Shown here one piece after another: positions 7,709-13,002 of a stretch of 13,002 bases of DNA (the first letter of the stretch is position 1; every line of letters starts with the position of its first letter). The translations under genes and the position numbers were made by a program. The notes beneath the pieces are model-generated. The model did not search any database. It was not told where the DNA came from and was given only the letters and a program-made list of their open reading frames with translations. Source of the stretch: Clostridia bacterium. GTDB taxonomy: Bacteria; Bacillota_A; Clostridia; Oscillospirales; CAG-272. Location: the NCBI GenBank assembly GCA_017626655.1, contig JAGAIH010000307.1, forward strand, positions 1-13,002, in the 5' to 3' direction.

Positions 7709-8853
7709 GGCTTCCCTCCCCCGGCGCGATGCAGGATGCGGGACAGCTTATAGCGCATCCGATTCTTCATGGAGAGGGGGAAATAGCGCGCGGATGCCGC
7801 AGTCAGGCCCTTTTCTTTGTAGGTGTGAAGGAATGCTTCCCTTCTCTGTCGGTCCGCGTCCGAAGCTTTGGTCTCCTTTTGGTTGTAGGACGCTCCGGTC
7901 AGCTCCAGGCTCTCCCAGACGTAGTCGTCGGCCAGGGCTTTGACCGCGTCCATACCTCTTTCGGTATGGCACAGAACCAGGGATATTCCCTTGGGATTAT
8001 TCAACCCGGACAGCTTTTCAAAGAGCCAGAAGTCCGCGATGGTGATATCCGCCGCGTGATGATCGGAGAACTTACAGTCCAGGCAGTAGTCCCGCACCGT
8101 ACACTTCCCCTTCAGGAAAGCGGTCAGGTAGGGGTCCTCCGCACCCATGCGATCGTAGAGCTTACCGTTCTCAAAGGTTGCCCTCACGGCGTAGCGTCTC
8201 CAACCGTAGGTCTTGGGACGGAAGTCCATGCCCGTGATAGGGGCACCGTAACGGGCCTCCAGGTCTCGGACATACTGCCCGTAGATAGCATGGGAAGGCA
8301 AGCCTCCGCAAGCAAAATCGCAGGTGAGCAGGAGGGGGTGATCCTCGCGCAAAAAGCTTTTCAGGCCCGCGACCTGGCAGGGGGTCCCACAAAACAGCAC
8401 AGAACGACCCCGATCCAACTCCTCGCGGACCCGTCTGAAGGAAAGACCGACAAGGCTTTCCACGTATTTACTTTTCATCAGTCTCTCCAGGGGCACCTCA
8501 TCCGTAGACAGGAACTCCACGGTCTTGCAGTCCGCCACATAGGCCGCGCCGAACACGACGCCGCCCTTTCGCAACACACTCTGCGCGAGGCCATAAAAGG
8601 CACCGCCGCTGGAGCTTTTGCGGACCACATCGGCCTCCTTGTGCCAGCCACCGTAGGCGGCCAGGGGAGAGGCTTGAGGCGTATCCCGATTCACGGGACA
8701 CACCTTCGCGCACAGACCGCAATCCACACACAGTTCTGCGTCCACGGCCGGGGTATAGAACAGGGTGCTTTTATCCATGGAAATGGCCTTTTGGGGACAG
8801 ATATTCTCACAGGCCCCGCAGGCGGAGCATTGGGAAAACTCAGAAATATTCAT
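7705..8853 (-). CDS. F420-hydrogenase/dehydrogenase beta-subunit family protein with two [4Fe-4S] motifs
   Basis: A 382-residue predicted cytosolic iron-sulfur flavoprotein. The N-terminus has two ferredoxin-type clusters, C9-x2-C12-x2-C15-x3-C19-P and C42-x2-C45-x2-C48-x3-C52-P. The FrhB/FdhB-like region follows: KSSSGGAFYG (79-88), LFCGTPCQVAGLK (153-165), CDFACGG (178-184) and the conserved C-terminal cysteine motif C251-x5-C257-x2-C260-KF, ending in DITIADFW (269-276). All cysteines typical of the family are present. The family occurs in archaeal F420 enzymes. In bacterial polysaccharide loci it is often next to a pyruvyl transferase-like gene, where its reaction is not established. Here it starts directly after the TAA of that gene (0-nt gap, ribosome site AAAGGTG upstream) and overlaps the flippase gene by 4 nt. 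Coenzyme F420 use itself is doubtful in a Firmicute. Confidence 0.9.
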   Translation of the reverse strand: MNISEFSQCSACGACENICPQKAISMDKSTLFYTPAVDAELCVDCGLCAKVCPVNRDTPQASPLAAYGGWHKEADVVRKSSSGGAFYGLAQSVLRKGGVVFGAAYVADCKTVEFLSTDEVPLERLMKSKYVESLVGLSFRRVREELDRGRSVLFCGTPCQVAGLKSFLREDHPLLLTCDFACGGLPSHAIYGQYVRDLEARYGAPITGMDFRPKTYGWRRYAVRATFENGKLYDRMGAEDPYLTAFLKGKCTVRDYCLDCKFSDHHAADITIADFWLFEKLSGLNNPKGISLVLCHTERGMDAVKALADDYVWESLELTGASYNQKETKASDADRQRREAFLHTYKEKGLTAASARYFPLSMKNRMRYKLSRILHRAGGGKP

Positions 8854-9903
8854 TTATTCCAACACCTTTTTCAGATACTGCATACTTCTTTCTTTTTCTT
8901 TTCGGATCGCCTCGTTGATGGTGGCATAGTCGAAATCGGGGGCGTCTGCCAGGTCCTCGATAGCCACCAGAGGGACAGACAAGGTCCGCATCAGATTCAC
9001 AATTCTGGACGAGGCCGAGGGATTGACCACCGCGGCGAATTTTTTATTCAGAATAGTAGACAGAGCCACTCCGTGGAAGGAGGAGGTTACTACGTATTCA
9101 GCATGATCGATCAACCACAAAAACTCCTCAGGCCCCACATCGTGTAGCATCTTGTCCGCATATACGGAGGTCAGGCTATCCGCAATGGCGTACACGGGAA
9201 GTCCCGTCTTCTTTTTGAGCTGCTTGATTTTTTCCTTACAGGATTTGTTCCAGTACAGCATATAGACCAGAATATACGGCTTGCGGATCCTGTAGGGGGT
9301 CTCGTACTGTCTCCACTCGTCGGCAGGCAACAGGAACGTGGGGTCAATGTGAACTTCCACATCCCGATCCACCAAAGCACCAATGACATCGGCGCATTCC
9401 TGCTCTCGAACCGATACGGTGTCAAAATTTCTGATCAACTCGGTAAAGCGCTCCAGCTTTTCAGGGGAAATCTCGGTTTTGCCCATGCTCGCGGCATAGG
9501 AAACCCGTTTTTTCCCTGACGCGAAGTCAAGAAAGAATGTCGGTCTGCACAGGTCTGGATGCCAGATCTGATCGCTTCCTGCCAGGAAAATCTCAGCTTC
9601 ATCCGCGGCGGCCTTGCTCTCCAGCTCGGCAGCGTCGGAATAGTAATCCATGTCCAGATTCCTGCCTATAAAGGCCATACGCTTACGGTAGCCGGATTTT
9701 CTTTTGGCGCCAATCATGATCTCGTAGCATCGTCTCACCAGGCTATTGAGAGAGCGGACATCCGTTGACGTAAACCAGTCGTCCTGAAACCAAATCACGC
9801 TATGGCAATCCAACTCCGCCAGCGCACGACGCAATCCAATGGATTGCATGATCGAACCAAGGCTATACCATGTGCAATAGGTTACGACTCTTACTTCCTT
9901 CAT
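8854..9903 (-). CDS. Polysaccharide pyruvyl transferase family protein
   Basis: Member of the PS_pyruv_trans family, whose characterised members transfer pyruvate from phosphoenolpyruvate to a sugar as a ketal, adding negative charge to a polysaccharide. I take ATG 9903 as the start (349 residues), because an in-frame TTG at 9918 would put the ribosome site AAGGAG inside the gene. Family landmarks, numbered from this start: GSIMQSIGLRRAL (16-28), AGSDQIWHPDL (108-118), KKRVSYAASMGK (131-142), TVSVREQECADVI (162-174), IDPTFLLPADEW (186-197) and VTSSFHGVALSTI (272-284) with the conserved histidine. Length is normal. The gene abuts the F420-beta-like gene without a gap, a common pairing in Clostridia and Bacteroides polysaccharide loci. 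Acceptor sugar unknown, and some members of the family may use other donors. Confidence 0.9.
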   Translation of the reverse strand: MKEVRVVTYCTWYSLGSIMQSIGLRRALAELDCHSVIWFQDDWFTSTDVRSLNSLVRRCYEIMIGAKRKSGYRKRMAFIGRNLDMDYYSDAAELESKAAADEAEIFLAGSDQIWHPDLCRPTFFLDFASGKKRVSYAASMGKTEISPEKLERFTELIRNFDTVSVREQECADVIGALVDRDVEVHIDPTFLLPADEWRQYETPYRIRKPYILVYMLYWNKSCKEKIKQLKKKTGLPVYAIADSLTSVYADKMLHDVGPEEFLWLIDHAEYVVTSSFHGVALSTILNKKFAAVVNPSASSRIVNLMRTLSVPLVAIEDLADAPDFDYATINEAIRKEKERSMQYLKKVLE

Positions 9904-9908
9904 AACCG

Positions 9909-9914
9909 CTCCTT
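9909..9914 (-). promoter_or_regulatory. Ribosome binding site fixing the pyruvyl transferase start
   Basis: AAGGAG lies 5 nt before ATG 9903. The longer in-frame opening begins with TTG at 9918 and would contain this site as codons 2-4, so it is rejected. Confidence 0.82.
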
Positions 9915-9951
9915 CCAAAAAATAAATGTCAAGTCAATCGATGATCGCGCG

Positions 9952-11079
9952 TTACATCCTACTGCAAGGTCCGTCCTCAAACAGATTGGGGTTAGCTTCG
10001 CCGGACAGGATCTTCTCGGAGAGGACTAGGAAGCGCTCGGCGGCCACGTCCGCATTCCAGATCCCGGTCACGGTACGGTATGCCGCACGACCCAGCTCGT
10101 TCTGCTTCTCCGGGTGATCCAACAGATACTTAACGTGCTGATACAAACTTTCGGTGTCTCCCACAGAGTAGCTCATGCCGTTTTTCCCGTTTCGGATGAG
10201 GCAGGGGGTGGATCCTGCGGCGGTGCAGGCGACTACGGCGCAGCCGCTGTTCATGGCTTCGTTCAGGACCGCGCCCCAACCCTCCTTATGATCCGAGGTA
10301 AACAGATAGATTCCCGCCTGCTCCATACGCGAACGGACCTCCTCAGGAGACATGGAACCCAGGAAGGTAACACACTCGTCCAGGTTCTGCTCAAAGGCAG
10401 TCCGAATCAGCTGGATCTCCATATTGCCGGTACCAATGATATTCATATGGAAGGAATATCCCTCCTCTCGCAGTCTCTTGGCTACCGTCAGGGCGTCGTC
10501 GGGGTGCTTCCAGTCCAGGAAGCGACCGCACCAAAGGATCACCGTAGGATTCTTTTCCGCCATGAGGGCGTCCTCGCTCTCATACCGCTTGCACTCGGGG
10601 AAATACCCCCAGTGATACGCGCGTTTGCGGAACAGGCCAAACTTTTTGAAATCCTTCTGGGTATACGCGCTGGCACACAGCAGGTAGATGGAGGCTTTTC
10701 CGGGATTATTCTTATGAAAACGGAACCAGCGAACCGGCCACTTCCACCATTGGAACCCTCTTTTCAAAAGATGCTCGGAATACCGGAAGATCAGCTTGCG
10801 GTTCTTTTTGCGGGTGGCCAAAAGCCTTTCGGGAGCGGAGCCCACGATGACAACATCGGCGGAATCAATCCATTCCTGAACCGCCGCGGGAGTCGCCTTT
10901 CCCACCCCATAGTGGTATACAAAAGGTTCGTTTTGCTCCTTATAGCCCAGTTTCTTTCGCTCTGCGGGCATTCTCTGGGTTGCGATAAAGCGGTATTGTC
11001 CGCCTGTCAAGTCAAAAAGCTTGTGGGAAATAAACGCTTGATGGTGATTATAGAAATTCGACAAAAACAGTATATTCAC
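9952..11079 (-). CDS. Glycosyltransferase, GT4-type (GT-B fold)
   Basis: Predicted retaining GT-B glycosyltransferase that adds one sugar from a nucleotide donor to the growing lipid-linked repeat unit on the cytoplasmic side. The start is one of two tandem GTG codons. I use the second (11079, 375 residues) because AAAGGAG (11093-11087) is 7 nt from it and only 4 nt from the first (11082). N-terminal half: VNILFLSNFYNHHQAF, a typical GT-B acceptor-domain opening. C-terminal donor domain: ILWCGRFLDWKHPDDAL (181-197), MNIIGTGN (212-219), then the EX7E catalytic pair Glu266 and Glu274 (EGWGAVLNE). NSGCAVVACTAAGSTPCLI, around 277-295, binds the nucleotide in homologues. A cluster of Trp, Arg and Lys at about 108-124 (GFQWWKWPVRWFRFHK) may be a membrane-facing patch. 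Donor and linkage cannot be read from sequence. Confidence 0.9.
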   Translation of the reverse strand: MNILFLSNFYNHHQAFISHKLFDLTGGQYRFIATQRMPAERKKLGYKEQNEPFVYHYGVGKATPAAVQEWIDSADVVIVGSAPERLLATRKKNRKLIFRYSEHLLKRGFQWWKWPVRWFRFHKNNPGKASIYLLCASAYTQKDFKKFGLFRKRAYHWGYFPECKRYESEDALMAEKNPTVILWCGRFLDWKHPDDALTVAKRLREEGYSFHMNIIGTGNMEIQLIRTAFEQNLDECVTFLGSMSPEEVRSRMEQAGIYLFTSDHKEGWGAVLNEAMNSGCAVVACTAAGSTPCLIRNGKNGMSYSVGDTESLYQHVKYLLDHPEKQNELGRAAYRTVTGIWNADVAAERFLVLSEKILSGEANPNLFEDGPCSRM

Positions 11080-11086
11080 CACGTTA

Positions 11087-11093
11087 CTCCTTT
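11087..11093 (-). promoter_or_regulatory. Ribosome binding site before tandem GTG starts
   Basis: AAAGGAG lies 4 nt before a first GTG (11082) and 7 nt before a second (11079). The two choices differ by one residue. Spacing favours the second. There is no in-frame ATG nearby. Confidence 0.6.
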
Positions 11094-11100
11094 ATTTTGA

Positions 11101-12291
11101 TCATGTATTTGATTGGACGATCAGATCTACGTATTCGCGGAATTTCTGTTCGTCCGAGAAACTCTTGGCCTTCTTCAGGCAAGCCTCTCTAGAAAAGGGC
11201 TTTTCTTGCCAGATACGCACAATTGCCTCGTAGAGCGCGTCATTGTCATTCTTGGGGGTCACTGTGCCGCAAGTCTCATCCAGCATCTCCCCGCAACCGC
11301 CCGTGTTGAAGGCCAGGACAGGGGTTCCGCAAGCCAGGGACTCCATGTGCGTCGTAGGATAGTTTTCCTCTCTGGTAGGGTTCACCAGCAGATCCGCGGC
11401 GGTGTAAATCTCCGCCAGCTCGGCCTGGTTCTGGGTGCGGTGAATGGAGATCACATTCTTGGGAAGTTGCTCGTCAACCCGATCGTCGGTTCCAACCAGC
11501 ACGATTTGGAAGCGTTCGTCCAGCCTCTCGACCAGATCAAGGAACACATCCAATCCCTTACGGGCCCCCCAACCGAAGGCAACGCCCAGGACGATGAATT
11601 TATCCTCTATATGGTACCGTTCACGGAAGCTACTCTCCCGAGGGTAGAAAACTGACAGGTTGATGCCATTATTGATGACCCGCACGTCACAGGCCTTCAG
11701 GAAGGAGCGCCCGGCCTCTCCGGCCAGCCATGCCGACGGGGTGATCACGGTCATACCGAGATCCTGATACAGGGCCTTCTTTTTTTCAAACAGCTTGCCG
11801 CTTCTGTCGAAAAACCAGCTGTAATGCTTTCTTTGGGGACACCTCCCGCAGCCGCCCTTTTCCCACTTGTCACATCCGATCATGTCATAATGAGGGCAGT
11901 AGCCCGTAAAGGCCCAGCAATCGTGGAAGGTCCAGATCACCTTGATTCTCTTTTTCTTCAGGTAATCGAACAGCCGTCCGAGATGGACGTTATGTCCGTG
12001 GAGATTATGGAGCAAGACCACGTCGGGCTTAACTCGGTCCAGTATTCGTAGCATACGGCGGGTAGCTCCCTTGGAGTTGAAGCCGTAATTGCCCAAAACC
12101 CGGGCAAGCAATGCCTGGAGCTTAACCTCACGGTTGTTCATGTACCGCTCGCCGAGGGGATATGCGCTGTTTCCCGAGGCATAGAGGATCAGGTTTTCGA
12201 CTCCGCGGTCTGTCAGCAGCTCGCTGATCGCCACGCTGATCTTACCGGTACTGCCGCTTCCGCATACCGCGTTGATCTGTACGACCTTCAT
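11101..12291 (-). CDS. Glycosyltransferase, GT4-type with cysteine-cluster insertion (colanic-acid WcaC-like)
   Basis: GT-B glycosyltransferase of 396 residues, predicted to act on the cytoplasmic face in repeat-unit assembly. The start is ATG 12291, because the long in-frame extension (TTG 12324 or ATG 12321) reads through a near-perfect Shine-Dalgarno AAGGAGGTG. Numbered from this start: KVVQINAVCGSGSTGKI (2-18), the usual opening of this subgroup; VLLHNLHGHN (92-101); IWTFHDCWAFTGYCPHYD (119-136), followed by a cysteine set Cys132, Cys140, Cys148 and Cys151; VINNGINLSVFYP (205-217); and the EX7E pair Glu309 and Glu317 within NPTREENYPTTHMESLACGT (304-323). The cysteine set is a recurring trait of this subgroup and may bind metal (inference). 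First gene of the visible operon, 18-21 nt before the second glycosyltransferase gene. Donor sugar unknown. Confidence 0.91.
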   Translation of the reverse strand: MKVVQINAVCGSGSTGKISVAISELLTDRGVENLILYASGNSAYPLGERYMNNREVKLQALLARVLGNYGFNSKGATRRMLRILDRVKPDVVLLHNLHGHNVHLGRLFDYLKKKRIKVIWTFHDCWAFTGYCPHYDMIGCDKWEKGGCGRCPQRKHYSWFFDRSGKLFEKKKALYQDLGMTVITPSAWLAGEAGRSFLKACDVRVINNGINLSVFYPRESSFRERYHIEDKFIVLGVAFGWGARKGLDVFLDLVERLDERFQIVLVGTDDRVDEQLPKNVISIHRTQNQAELAEIYTAADLLVNPTREENYPTTHMESLACGTPVLAFNTGGCGEMLDETCGTVTPKNDNDALYEAIVRIWQEKPFSREACLKKAKSFSDEQKFREYVDLIVQSNT

Positions 12292-12299
12292 TTGATCCA

Positions 12300-12308
12300 C
12301 ACCTCCTT
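12300..12308 (-). promoter_or_regulatory. Strong ribosome binding site fixing the first glycosyltransferase start
   Basis: AAGGAGGTG is a near-full complement of the 16S rRNA tail. Its AAGGAGG core ends 10 nt before ATG 12291. Upstream in-frame starts at 12321 and 12324 lack such a site and would translate through this one. Confidence 0.85.
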
Positions 12309-12385
12309 GGGTTTGTTTCATCAATTCAGCCGGCCTCAGCCGTTGCCCATCGCGCGCCCCGTGGAGGCATTGATGATGCGCGACG

Positions 12386-12413
12386 CCCCCTCCCCCCCAA
12401 AAGGGGGAAGGGG
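12386..12413. repeat. G/C-tract inverted repeat (REP-like hairpin)
   Basis: On the plus strand the C-runs CCCCCTCCCCCCC (12386-12398) face GGGGGAAGGGG (12403-12413) across AAAA. Allowing one wobble, the transcript could form a hairpin of about 11 bp. There is no T-tract on either side, so it is not a standard terminator. It looks like the small palindromic intergenic elements dispersed in many bacterial genomes. It might also attenuate transcription or protect the 3' end of the upstream mRNA. Confidence 0.6.
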
Positions 12414-12431
12414 AAGGATATATAAATCCTT
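12414..12431. repeat. AT-rich near-palindrome overlapping the repeat-protein stop codon
   Basis: AAGGAT and ATCCTT form a 6-bp inverted repeat around a 6-nt core (16 of 18 bases palindromic overall). It overlaps the TAA stop at 12432-12430 and directly abuts the G/C-tract hairpin. It could be an operator or part of a compound 3' structure. No regulator is encoded nearby to support an operator role. Confidence 0.4.
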
Positions 12432-13002
12432 ACAGGACGATCTTACCGTCCTTGATGGTGTACTTACCTGCGGGGATCAGACCGTTGGTCATCTCCTCAG
12501 GAATGGTGTAGGTACCGTCAGCGAGAGCATAGTACTTCATGGAGAAGTAGTAGATGTCATCACCAACCTGAACAGCACCGGCCTTGACCTTGACGTTGTC
12601 CACGTAGTAGTACAGCTTGCCGTGCTCCTCGTAAACGCCGTTCTTGATAACGATCTTGTAGTCCTCGATCAGGTACTCGCCTGCGGGGATCAGACCGTTG
12701 GTCATCTCTGCGGTAATGGTGTACACACCGTTCTCCAGTGCGTGATACTTCATGGAGAAGTAGTAGTAGCCGTCCTCGGTAGCAACGACACCGGCCTTCT
12801 GCTTCACGTTATCCTCGTAGTAGTAGAGCTTGCCGCCCTCCTCGTAGATACCGTTCTTGAAGGTGATCTTGTAGTCCTTAATGATGTAGTTGCCTGCGGG
12901 GATCAAACCGTTGGTCATCTCTTCGGGAATGTAGTACTCACCGTTCTCCAGAGCGTTGTACTTCATGGAGAAGTAGTACAGATCATCACCAACAGGAACA
13001 AC
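12430..13002 (-). CDS. Tandem-repeat protein, probably cell-surface, C-terminal part only
   Basis: The frame is open from the right edge to TAA at 12430, giving the last 190 residues; the start is outside the window. An internal ATG (12966) is not a real start: it sits in a repeated segment (YYFSMKY) that recurs in every unit. Nearly the whole visible part is two full 71-residue units and a 48-residue third unit that stops at KIVL. Each unit contains GKLYYYxDNVKxKAG, then a variable hinge, then YYFSMKYxALxxGxY and EMTNGLIPAGxYxIxD. The aromatic GKLYYY and DGYYYF blocks recall the cell-wall-binding or choline-binding-like repeats of Clostridia surface proteins (resemblance only). No sortase motif, C-terminal helix or catalytic motif is visible. 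Codons lean to AAC, TAC, CTG, ATC and AAG, consistent with good expression. Enzymatic or adhesive domains may lie upstream. Confidence 0.85.
   Translation of the reverse strand, partial: VVPVGDDLYYFSMKYNALENGEYYIPEEMTNGLIPAGNYIIKDYKITFKNGIYEEGGKLYYYEDNVKQKAGVVATEDGYYYFSMKYHALENGVYTITAEMTNGLIPAGEYLIEDYKIVIKNGVYEEHGKLYYYVDNVKVKAGAVQVGDDIYYFSMKYYALADGTYTIPEEMTNGLIPAGKYTIKDGKIVL
12430..13002 (-). repeat. 213-bp in-frame tandem repeats (2.7 units visible)
   Basis: Units, in coding order: 13002-12790, 12789-12577 and 12576-12430 (partial). The period is exactly 213 bp: the segment ACCGTTGGTCATCTC recurs at 12481, 12694 and 12907. DNA similarity between units is high around GCGGGGATCA and CTTCATGGAGAAGTAGTA, and lower in the hinge. 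This suggests duplication followed by divergence under constraint on the strand and aromatic positions. The unit boundary is arbitrary because the array continues past the window edge. Confidence 0.92.

Larger units (their letters stand above)
417..12291 (-). other. Ten-gene polysaccharide biosynthesis operon (distal part)
   Basis: Ten same-strand genes run without a credible internal promoter or terminator to the terminator at 373-409. Junctions: 18 to 21 nt between the two glycosyltransferases, 48 nt before the pyruvyl transferase-like gene, 0 nt to the iron-sulfur protein gene, a 4-nt ATGA overlap to the flippase gene, 52 nt to the binding-protein gene, 31 nt to the ATPase gene, an ATGA overlap to the permease gene, 11 nt to the epimerase gene and 17 nt to the dehydrogenase gene. 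The gene content (glycosyltransferases, flippase, nucleotide-sugar enzymes, ketal transferase) indicates a capsule or exopolysaccharide. Priming transferase, Wzy polymerase and Wzd/Wze-type regulators are not present. That the genes are cotranscribed is inferred from spacing. Confidence 0.8.
12292..12429. other. Intergenic spacer before the operon, no recognisable promoter
   Basis: The spacer between the repeat-protein gene and the first glycosyltransferase gene holds the palindromes described at 12386-12431, a GC-rich middle (12350-12385) and the strong ribosome site. The TATATA at 12424-12419 could serve as a -10, but the hexamer 17 nt upstream reads GGTAAG, which is no -35. The operon promoter is therefore either upstream of the window or of an atypical kind. 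Confidence 0.5.

Noticed and set aside
7729..9147. 472-codon open frame on the plus strand opposite the iron-sulfur and pyruvyl transferase genes
   Set aside because: It is antisense to two genes with clear family motifs, its translation is low-complexity (rich in Gly, Gln, His), and it crosses a gene junction. GC-rich third positions suppress stops in antisense frames.
9904..9918. TTG start at 9918 for the pyruvyl transferase-like protein
   Set aside because: The extra five codons consist of the AAGGAG ribosome site and spacer of ATG 9903.
9927..9932. TTGACA hexamer on the minus strand before the pyruvyl transferase gene
   Set aside because: A perfect -35, but no -10 follows at 16-18 nt (the position is occupied by the ribosome site and GCGGTT), so it is not called a promoter.
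10114..11100. 328-codon plus-strand open frame opposite the second glycosyltransferase gene
   Set aside because: No recognisable motif or ribosome site; the opposite strand has a complete GT4 protein.
12386..12413. G/C-tract hairpin as a rho-independent terminator
   Set aside because: The stem is strong, but neither strand has a T-tract after it; kept only as an inverted repeat.
12430..12966. Start of the repeat protein at ATG 12966
   Set aside because: The frame continues upstream without a stop to the window edge in the same repeat pattern, and the methionine is part of the repeated YYFSMKY block.
12430..13002. CRISPR-like or mobile-element origin for the 213-bp repeats
   Set aside because: The repeats are in frame, protein-coding and diverged mainly at hinge residues; there are no spacers, terminal inverted repeats or transposase.

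Overview
The window looks like a chromosome segment of a GC-rich anaerobic Firmicute, most likely a gut-type Clostridia (Oscillospiraceae/Lachnospiraceae-like). This is inferred from strong AGGAGG-type Shine-Dalgarno sites, a Gram-positive-type UDP-glucose dehydrogenase, a ferredoxin-type F420-hydrogenase-beta protein paired with a polysaccharide pyruvyl transferase, and a surface-repeat protein. No species can be named from sequence alone. Every supported gene is on the minus strand, so the text below runs from high to low coordinates.

Layout. (1) 13002-12430: C-terminal end of a tandem-repeat protein (71-residue units) whose start lies outside the window. (2) 12429-12292: a gene-free spacer with a strong G/C-tract hairpin and an AT-rich palindrome, but no promoter I can defend. 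(3) 12291-417: ten tightly packed genes, with overlaps or gaps of 0 to about 50 nt, that read as the distal part of a capsule/exopolysaccharide operon. Their order is two GT4 glycosyltransferases, a polysaccharide pyruvyl transferase-like protein, a two-[4Fe-4S] F420-hydrogenase-beta-like protein, a Wzx-type flippase, a complete three-gene ABC importer (lipoprotein, ATPase, fused permease), a UDP-glucuronate 4-epimerase and a UDP-glucose 6-dehydrogenase. (4) 409-373: a textbook rho-independent terminator ending this operon. (5) 382-354: an extended -10 promoter abutting the terminator, driving (6) a small two-helix membrane protein cut by the left edge (297-1).

How it fits together. The dehydrogenase and epimerase should make UDP-glucuronate and then UDP-galacturonate. 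The two GT4 enzymes would add sugars to a lipid-linked repeat unit. The pyruvyl transferase-like protein, with its iron-sulfur partner of unknown chemistry, may modify that unit, and the flippase would export it. A priming glycosyltransferase, a Wzy polymerase and chain-length regulators are not in the window. They may lie elsewhere or upstream.

The least expected part is the Fe(3+)/2-aminoethylphosphonate-type ABC importer in the middle of the polysaccharide operon, translationally coupled on both sides. Its substrate is unknown. The binding protein shows no adjacent tyrosine pair of the kind that ligates iron in FbpA-type proteins. I see no CRISPR array, tRNA, rRNA, transposase or phage gene.
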